Positions 52,801 through 61,800 of a stretch of DNA of 64,000 nt are shown here, one piece after another. This DNA comes from Crocodylus rhombifer. Lineage: Eukaryota > Chordata > Crocodylia > Crocodylidae. Numbering within the stretch: the stretch's first letter is position 1; each line of letters opens with the position of its first letter. The translations under genes were made by a program, and so were the position numbers. The stretch covers positions 468,126 to 532,125 of the forward strand of contig JAVSML010000995.1 of assembly GCA_038503035.1 (NCBI GenBank). Direction: 5' to 3'. The notes under the pieces are model-generated. The model ran no database searches and was not told where the DNA came from. It saw only the letters and a list, made by a program, of their open reading frames with translations.

Positions 52801-55800
52801 ACATTTAAAAAGGGGAAAAGTAGTTATCTTCTGTATTATAATATCTTCCTAGTAGGGTTAAAATCTGGTTAATAGGGTAACAACTGCATTTTATTCCTAA
52901 TTGCTGAAATAGACAATAAAGTTTTTGTTTTCTAAACTAACAGTTATTCACTACATTTACATTTTAGATGTTTTACTTTCAAGATGGCTGAATACTCCAG
53001 AAATTTGAATGCATCCATTCTACCAATGATTTTACTGTACTTTGCTATATTTAAGAGAGATATTTACATTTGTTCTCCTTCTTATTTGTTTGTAATTAAA
53101 CATTAATCTGATCTATCAGGTCAGTCTGCCCAAGGGCTTATATATATTCTGTTCTTCCTAGTAAGCAGCTCTGGATCTCTGCTTGTGCTGTTCTTGGGGT
53201 CTAGTTGCTCCATGGGTTGGATTTGACCCATAGGCCATATGTTGCCAGTCTCTGCTCTAACTCTAACAGAAAACCCAAAAGCTGTCATACAAAAGGACTG
53301 TTGTGCCTTAGGGAGTTGTTACCACCTAAAAAGCACTTAGGATTTGCTGTTCCACATCTTGTGCTATCTCCTGGGAAACGCAACCAGGCCTGCTGAAAAT
53401 AATTCAGATTATTTAATCATAGGAAAGCAGAGTTGGAAGGGACCTCACAATGTCATCTAGTCCAGGCCTCTGCTCAAGGCAGGTTCATCCCTGACTGAAC
53501 CATCCCAGACAAGTGTTTGTCTCATCTTCTTTCAAAAGTTTCCAAGCATGGAGAATCCACAGCTTCTCTAAGTAGCCTGTTCCAATGACTGACCACTCTC
53601 ATTGTCAAAAAGTTCCTCCTGATTTCCAACCTACATTTCCCTTGCTGCAGCTTGAGCCATTGCTCCTAGTCTGTGCTTTGTAGCCACAGAGAAAAGCCCA
53701 TTCTCCATTTTCTCTATGATTACCCTTTACATATTTGAAGACTGTTATCAAATGTATGAATGTAAAAGAATAGCTTATCTTTGAGTTTAAAAAAAAAAAC
53801 GGAGTAAAAATGTTGGTTTTACAATCATTTTACTATTAACAGTTCTCAATGTGAAATGCTTTTCAAATGATATAGGCAACTTCAGATAACAAAACAACTG
53901 TTTTTGGTTTTTCTAGATTGTTAGTCAGAAAAATAAGTTGTCTGAAAGTCAGGAAAAAGCTATAAACCTGAAGAAAGACTTGGCAGAGATGCAGGAGTGG
54001 ATGACACAGGCTGAAGAGGAGTACTTGGAGAGAGATTTTGAGTACAAGTCCCCAGAAGAGCTAGAGAATGCTGTTGAGGAAATGAAGGTCAGACACAGTG
54101 AATACTTTTAAAGACCTGTTTGCAAAGGAACAAATACTTCTGGTTTGGGGAGGGGCTGATCTTAGATTTTATATAACAATTATTTGTACATAAAGGATCT
54201 CTGCTTATGAAAATATTTATGCTGTCCTTCAGCTACATTTTGTGAATGTTTAATTTTTTGAAGAACTAACTAATTAAATAGACCTTTTTACTAGACAAAG
54301 AACACTTACGGTTCTGTAATGAAGAGCATCCCATCCTGACTGACAAAGCAGGATGGTGTTTGCAAGTCATTATTTGGTGCATGGGAAAAGGGAAAAAGTA
54401 ATGTGTAAAGAGTAAATAAAATGAACATTTGGTGCAGAAGTAGAACATTAGTCAAAGAAGGGAAATTATGATCAGCTAGCAATTACTGAAACCTATCTAT
54501 CTGCATAGATTAGTTTTGTCTTAGTCCTATTTAGTATAAATATGGTATCCTTATTTAGAAAAACGAGGGTTAATTTGACTTCATATTCTGAAACTAAGAA
54601 ACCTTGTGAAAAAATTGTACCCCCCATCTAGTCCTGTCCTTGCTCCTTTCCTATTTTCAAGCCACTGGTCCCACTGGTCATTTAAAATAGTAAGCCAATT
54701 AAATCATCCTCTCAGCTAGTTTTCTTGGATGGAGATGCAGAATGGGAAAGAGAATTTATCTAGATGTATGCAGTTAGACCCGAAACACATGTGAAGAGGG
54801 TTTTTTTTGAAAATTTGTATTATAAATTATAAATATGAGGTCAATTTTTTCATTTACTACTTTAATAATAAAAACTTTAGGCACCTATACACAAGCAGTG
54901 CAGCTGCTCTGAGACACTGGAATTCCAGTGGATCAGAGCTGACTTGATTGATTGAGTCTGCTGGAGCGTGGCAATTGCTATGCTCCAGCAGCTTATGTCT
55001 TGTGTATCAGCATCCCTGCGCTAAAAATGGTGGCGGGGGCACTTGAACTTTGTGCCCCTGCCACCATTTTCCAGCGTGTGGACGCTGATGCATGAGATGG
55101 GATACTCCTTTAATTAGAGTGGCTTTTGGAGCTCCTCTAATTAAAGCGCCCACCCTTGGAGCATGTGTAAAAGTGCCCTTTATTCTGACTTACGAATTGT
55201 TCTTCTCAAGGGGGCTTAATGAAACAGTTTGCAGTAAAGTTTTTTCTCGACTGATTTTTTTCGATGCTTGAACAGACCATTATTATAGTCTAGTCTGATC
55301 TTCTGCATAATTCAAACACTAGAAATTTATAAGCATCGTTGCCTGTGGTTGTTAAATCCAGTTTGTACCCTATGTTGGTTCATTGAGAAGGAAAGGTAGT
55401 TAATGATTGCTATATTTGATAGCTTCATATCCATGCAGTCCTCTTGTATTTTCAGTAAGTGTTATGTTGAGGTTCTGTTTAATACTTAAATGAACATTGT
55501 TTTCTATATTTGACCAGGAGCATCACATGGGGTTTTCAGAAGCAATTCAGACGCTCTGTGCTCATTGTTGTGCGTAGTAAAGCTTTCATTCACTTTAGTG
55601 GGGCAGAATTTTGCCAGTGATTTAATGTTTTTGAAAATCATACCCTGGAAGAATATGCACATAGGGAGACTCAAGCAGAGTGTGTCAAAGTGGGTGGTCT
55701 TCTACACAGAAGGCCAGAGAAAGTCAGGTGGTTTTTTCCATGCTTTGGCTAATCTCCTTCCGTGTTGTCTGGCCCAGTGTGATTGGAGTAAGGATGTTGG

Positions 55801-58800
55801 AATCCTGTTGATGCTGCTTCCTCTCTCTTAGGCCTAGGTTTGCTACGTGTTCCATCTCCCTGCTGTTGGCTGTTGTTTATATGTCATAAGCAGAGATGAT
55901 CCCAGCGGGGTGCAGGGCCTGGAGCAAAGCAGTCTGCACAGGGCCCCCTCCCCATCCCACTTATGCCAGGGAGTTAAAACTCCAGCACACCAGACATGGT
56001 GGGATGGATGGTGGCTTGAAGCTGGAGGCAGGGCAAATGCCAGGCTGGGCCCACCCTCCAGCCCAGCCACACCCCATTGTGGTACCAGTTGTAGCAGTGG
56101 GGGTGGGGCCACGCCTTGGCCTTGCAGCGCAGGAGTGCAACCTATGTGTCAGTCCAAACGAAAAAAAAAAATGCACCCCAGGTGCACCAGCCTCCCTGGC
56201 CTTTTTAAGATCATCCTTCAAATGCTGGGGTTTGAGTTGCCCAAAAAGCTGCGCCCTCACTGGCGCTGGGGTCTGTGCCCCCAAAAGCTGCGCCCTCACT
56301 GGCGCTGGGGTCTGTGCCCCCAAAAGCTGCGCCTTCAGTGGTGCCGGGTTCCCACTCTGTAGTGGGTCCCCAAAATGAGGCCTCCTCTGTCCACTAATAG
56401 CTTCACCTAAACCACCGGTCTTACTCAATAATCACAAAAAAATAAAATAAAGCAAAACAGCAGGTCAGCTTACATGAATCTGTTTCAGGCCTCGGCTCCG
56501 CAGTGTCGTCCACAGTCCTGGCGGGGTGCAGCCGCCACCTCTCTGGGGCTTCCGTAGCTTCCCTCTTCCGGCTGTGGGAGCTCCCCAAGCATCTTCAGAG
56601 GCACTGCTTCCCCTTTGGCTGCTGAGCCTCTTACTGCCATTCAACCCAGGGTTTTTATAGTCCTGCCTCTTCCAGTCAGCTGACTAGCCATCCAGGTTCA
56701 GCAGTTAACCCCTTCCTCACTAGCCCCCCGTGCCCAGAAAGTTCTGGCCTTAAAGGGATGCACCTGCTTCCTTGTAACAGGGTTTAGGGTTCCCTGTTAC
56801 ATCGATACATTATGAAGTTTTTTGGTTAATGGCTTGTCTCGCTTATTAGAGTGTATAGTTCAGCGTACAATCAGTGCATGACTGCTTGGGGCAGGAGCCC
56901 TTTTTTTCATGAATCTTCATTCTGCACACCCTCTGCTCCTCTACCTCTCCTGCATTTCCCAGTGGCTCTTTAGATCCAATTTAGGTTCTGATAGAGCTAA
57001 ATTGTCAGTGAAAATTTGGATCCTCAGTCTGTGTTTAAACTGCCACTTAAGTGGAGTCTTGAGAGCTCCTTATTTTGGGGCCTTCTAGCACAGTTCCTAG
57101 TAAACCAGGATAAGGTTTATGTAGCAGTCCTCTAACTACATGTCTTAGTATCTGAATCCAAGTCATTCCCATGTCATCATATGTTGGTTAAAACAGGAGC
57201 AAGATCCTACCAGTCTGTCCTGAGATTTTCTTTGCTTATCTTCTGTGTTAATTCCTATGTAACACATATTTTAACTCTCTAAGAACTGTTTAGAGTGATT
57301 CTTTGCTTGGTTTTGTTGTGTATTTTCAATGACCAAACCTTGTTTAAGCCTATGAATGTGTCCGTATGTAAAATAAATGTGGTGGTTTGATAGAATATGT
57401 ACAAAAATCTACATTTTTGACATCAGTTGAGGTGCCTATGAATATAAGTGAGTGCAGAATTTGGTCCAATGTTCATACCTAAGCATATGGAAAAATCAGA
57501 CACAGTCTTTTAAACCTGTAATTAGAAAAACATTTAGAGGTTGCAGTTTTGAGATTAAAGCATTGGTTTTATCAAATGTTTTCAACCTATGGCAGACGCG
57601 GGCAATCGGATACCGATCAAGTTGACATTAACATTTCTTTGAGCAGAGGGCGAAAGAGGATGTGTTGCAGAAAGAAGTGAGGGTGAAGATTTTGAAAGAC
57701 AACATCAAGATGTTAGCTGCTAAAGTGCCATCTGGTGGTCAGGACCTGACATCTGAACTTAATGTTGTGTTAGAGAACTACCAGCTGCTATGTAATAGGA
57801 TCCGAGGGAAATGTCACACTTTAGAGGTATGATTCATAACTTTCACCTCAATAAAACTCAGTAACAAGAAGAAAACAGATGCACTTAAAATGTGAGATTT
57901 TATTATTAAGTCCTAATGTTTTTAGCATGAACAAATCTTATACCAGTTACATTCTATAGTGTCTTTCCCCCTATGGGTAAGCTCCTATGTCTCAAAAAGA
58001 GTCCTTTGTCCTCTGTGTTCACTCTGTATAAACAAACAATCTTAAATTTAGTGTTTTCCCACAGCTTTAATGTTCTCTCCATTGCTTCCAAAGTGGCAAA
58101 AAACTCTCTGAACAACATACCGCTTGAACATACTGTTCAATGTTAATTCCAATAATTAAAATGGGGCAATTTTAGATTTGTGTAAAATGGCATTAAATTT
58201 GTTTGTTTTCCAAGGGACAGGTGAGAAGTGTGCCATGAGAACTTACAGGTGTGTAATAATTCTACAGGGTGATTCCTGGTGTGCAGGTATTTTGCATCAT
58301 AAAATAGTGTTTTTGACTTGGTTCAGGACTCAGTTAAAAACAAATGGTTTTTAAGCAACCTTTTAACCTGCCGTAATGTAGTTGCATCTTTTGTTGCGTT
58401 AATTTATGCCTTGTACTAGTGCCTCACTATAGTGTGTTGAACGGATCTTCTCCCAGTTGGACAGAATCTGTAATGTAAGTTGCTGTCTAGGCTAATTTAA
58501 TGTTTCCTTTTGCTTATAGGAGGTGTGGTCTTGTTGGATTGAGCTGCTTCAGTATCTGGACCTAGAAACAGCCTGGCTAAACACACTGGAAGAAAGAGTG
58601 CAAAGTACAGAAAACCTGCCTGACAAATTTAATGCTGTCAATGAAGCCCTTGAGGTATTAGGGTCATCTTGTTGAATTGATGACATTTCTGATAGTTTTA
58701 TGAAGAAGTTTATAATATGTTTTACCTGAAGACAAAAATGCCTGCCCCCCCGCACATACATACACACACGCATCCAGTGCCTACTCTGGCCAGTCCAGGA

Positions 58801-61800
58801 ACCATGCTGCATGTGGTGCCCACCCTGGGGTGGCTAGAGCAAGCACCCTGTACAGCATGCTCCCAGAGTGGGTGCTGAGGGTGCCAAATCTGGTTTGGGT
58901 GTATTAGAGGGTGGGTTTCCAAACTGGCCCCATATGGATGGTCCCAGGCTCTGCAAAGGGGACCAGTCTGACGCATGTTGTTTGTGGAGTGTGAGTCGGC
59001 TCGAGACCTAGGGCTAGCACTGGGGGCTGGATGATGGGACTCCGTGGTCTGAATTTTTGACACCCCTGATATAGAGTAACAAGGCATAGGAAACAAGTGT
59101 TATGAGACAGCTGTTGAAAACATGAGAGCTGTTATGTTTGACCTCTGCAGTCACTGTGGTGACAGTACCTACTTGGTTATCTTGGAGAATTGTAGGACAA
59201 GTGGCGTCTGAAAGGTGTGCTGTATTCATGCATTCTAGCTGCTGTAAATTTTCTCTGTTAACTAGTCCCTGGAATCTGTTCTGCGCCATCCAGCTGATAA
59301 TCGAACCCAGATTCGTGAACTGGGTCAGACTTTGATTGATGGAGGGATTCTTGATGACATCATCAGTGAAAAAGTGGAGGCCTTCAATGCCCGCTATGAA
59401 GAATTAAGTCACTTGGTAAGAATTCCAAATCAAAGTGGGGAGAGAGCCTTTTAACTTTATTGTCAGCTTAGCATACTCCTAAAGAATTTGAACAAAAAGC
59501 TGGAATTGTTGTTAGGTAAGTGAAATCACACACCTGAGACTGAACAATTGTAATACAGGATTAGGAAGAAAGGCATTCACAAAAGCTGAATAGTAGCTGT
59601 TCTTACTGCTGCTATTTTTGAAGTAGATGTGACCAAATAGAAAAGATACTCCATTCTCAAATGATCATGGTACTCTTTGAAATGAGGCCATTCGCCACAC
59701 ACCAGGATATCTCCCGTCTGCTACTAGCAAATTGGGGATACATCTGTCTTTCTTGTGCACATTGACCTTAGAAGATGAGGAATGCAGACAGCTTCCACTT
59801 CTGTGCCTGAAAATGACTAGGATCAAATCAAGTAAAGAGTGTGAAGAAGCTAATCTGTTTCTGTTCACCTCCTTTGTTTTAACACCTGGTGGAATGCTAG
59901 CTGCATCTCGTGTTCTTAGATTTACACATTTTATGTCTCATAATTCAGGAACACCAGTTCCTGTTGACCAGTAATGTCAGAGGAGCATTCTAGTGCTTTA
60001 GGATACGTAGCTGCTCTGTTCTGGATTTTGTGCATGTGAATGAGAGAGAATTTTAAAATTATGAGTAATATACATCAGTGTACCTGAGGGTACACTTACC
60101 CCCAGTTGACAACCCCTGCTATATAGGATTTGGAGAGCTTGTAACGCTGCAAACTTCTCTAGTTCATGAATACACAAACTAAAAGTGAAATGTTACCTCC
60201 AGTCACACATTTTACCCATGACCACTATTCCCTTACTTATGCACATACATACAAAAAGTATACAAGAAACACAAACACCTACTTAACCTTCAGAATAACC
60301 CACTGTAAAAAGAGTTACCATGACAGCAACCAGGAAACAAGTAATATTTGGGAAAAATATTACTAAACTGATGTATATTACTCATAATTTTAAAATTCTC
60401 TCTCCATCCTGTGAAGGTGCTGCCTTTGTGCTCAGCTGTGTGCCGCTCCCCGCCATCCTGCTCCATGTCCGGGTTAAAAAACGCAGCTGTTTTGACAAAA
60501 TTTGTTGTCCCTCTTACTGAGGTGATAAAAAAGACTGTCTGTGCAACTCAGATAAAATATCAGAGTTGTTTGCTGGCTACAATTACTAGTCTAAACGACA
60601 CATCAGGTTTTAGAAGGGAGCATTATCTAGGGTTTGTATTTCTTTCATTTAATGTATGAGTTTTGGGTTTTCTTCATTTTTGTTCTGAAACACAAAAATA
60701 CATGTGCTGAATAACTCCTTCTTCCTATTTAGGCAGTGAGCAGGCAGATTGTTTTGGAACAGCAGCTTCAGACTATGCGGGAAACTGATCACATGCTCCA
60801 AGTGTTGCAAGAAAACTTAGCAGAGCTGGATAGACAATTGACTTCTTACTTGACAGATAGAGTAGATGCCTCCCAGATGCCACAGGAAGCCCAGGTATTC
60901 TAAAAGAGCCGTTCTACTGCATAAGATGTATAATGATGATGCTGGGACTGGATCAGACTATCTTGCAGGTCCTTGCTGGTTTAATATAATAGATTATCTG
61001 AATGTGGTATTTTATAGAAGGATGCATTAAAGTGTCTGATGTAGGGTTCCAAAGCTATCAAGGTTTGTGTAGGTTTGACAGCATTTATGTTACACTTCTG
61101 CTACATGGATGGACATACTTCTGGTGGGCTTCATGTCCAACATCTGATGTGTAACCATTTTGTACTATTTTTCCCCCGTCTTCTTTTGTAATGATATGGC
61201 AGAAAATTCAAGCAGAGATTGCAGCTCATGAATCCACTTTGGAGGAGCTGAAGAGAAATGCACGTTTCCTGCCTCCAGCATCTCCAGAATGCAGATCCCC
61301 TCGTGGGGGAACTCAGCTGGATGTCTTGCAGGTAAATATAGTTCCGTCATAAACTAAGGATCAGAGAACTTTCAGCTTCCAATAGGGAACTACATTTGTT
61401 TCCTTGACTTTCTGCATATCAAAAAGATAAATAGTGTTTATATTTATATGGTTGAAATTGGGAGCTGCCAAGAGCTGATGAATTGAAAAGCAGGTAATTT
61501 CATCCTTTTAGTACCATAGATGGGAATACTTAAAATTCATTATTTTCTCTTTTAGTGGAGTGGTTACTTTGAAAGTATGTGACACAGAATTGGAGGCCTG
61601 TTGCACCTCAAATAAGATAATAAGAATAGATTGCATAGTTTAAAACTTTGCTTAAAGTGAAGCGTTTTAACATATGTGCAATTGAAAGATTGGAAATGGA
61701 AACTGATGGGAGCTTTAAACTCCATTTGAAAGTTCAGAAATTAATTTAAAATCATATTTTTTTATTAATGGAAACAGAGAAAACTCCGGGAGGTGTCTAC

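Larger units (their letters stand above)
51396..53916 (+). other. UTRN: UTRN intron, 2521 bp
   Basis: It contains a hAT-like element at 51828-52073 and a well-preserved CR1 3' end at 53417-53765. At 53200-53265 there is a fragment (CATGGGTTGGATTTGACCCA) of hAT-like style. The rest is A/T-rich. Confidence 0.75.
54088..57646 (+). other. UTRN: UTRN intron, 3559 bp
   Basis: It contains MITE family copy 2 at 54880-55180, a GC-rich block at 55880-56160, a 39-bp minisatellite at 56244-56350 and an LTR-like block at 56340-56801. Flanks are ordinary A/T-rich intron. Confidence 0.75.

Noticed and set aside
55843..56428. Open frames of 155-171 codons on both strands
   Set aside because: GC-rich repeat plus the 39-bp minisatellite explains them, and all three overlap on opposite strands.
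56773..56800. Telomere-like TTAGGGTT
   Set aside because: There is only a single partial unit within a hairpin loop, with no tandem array.
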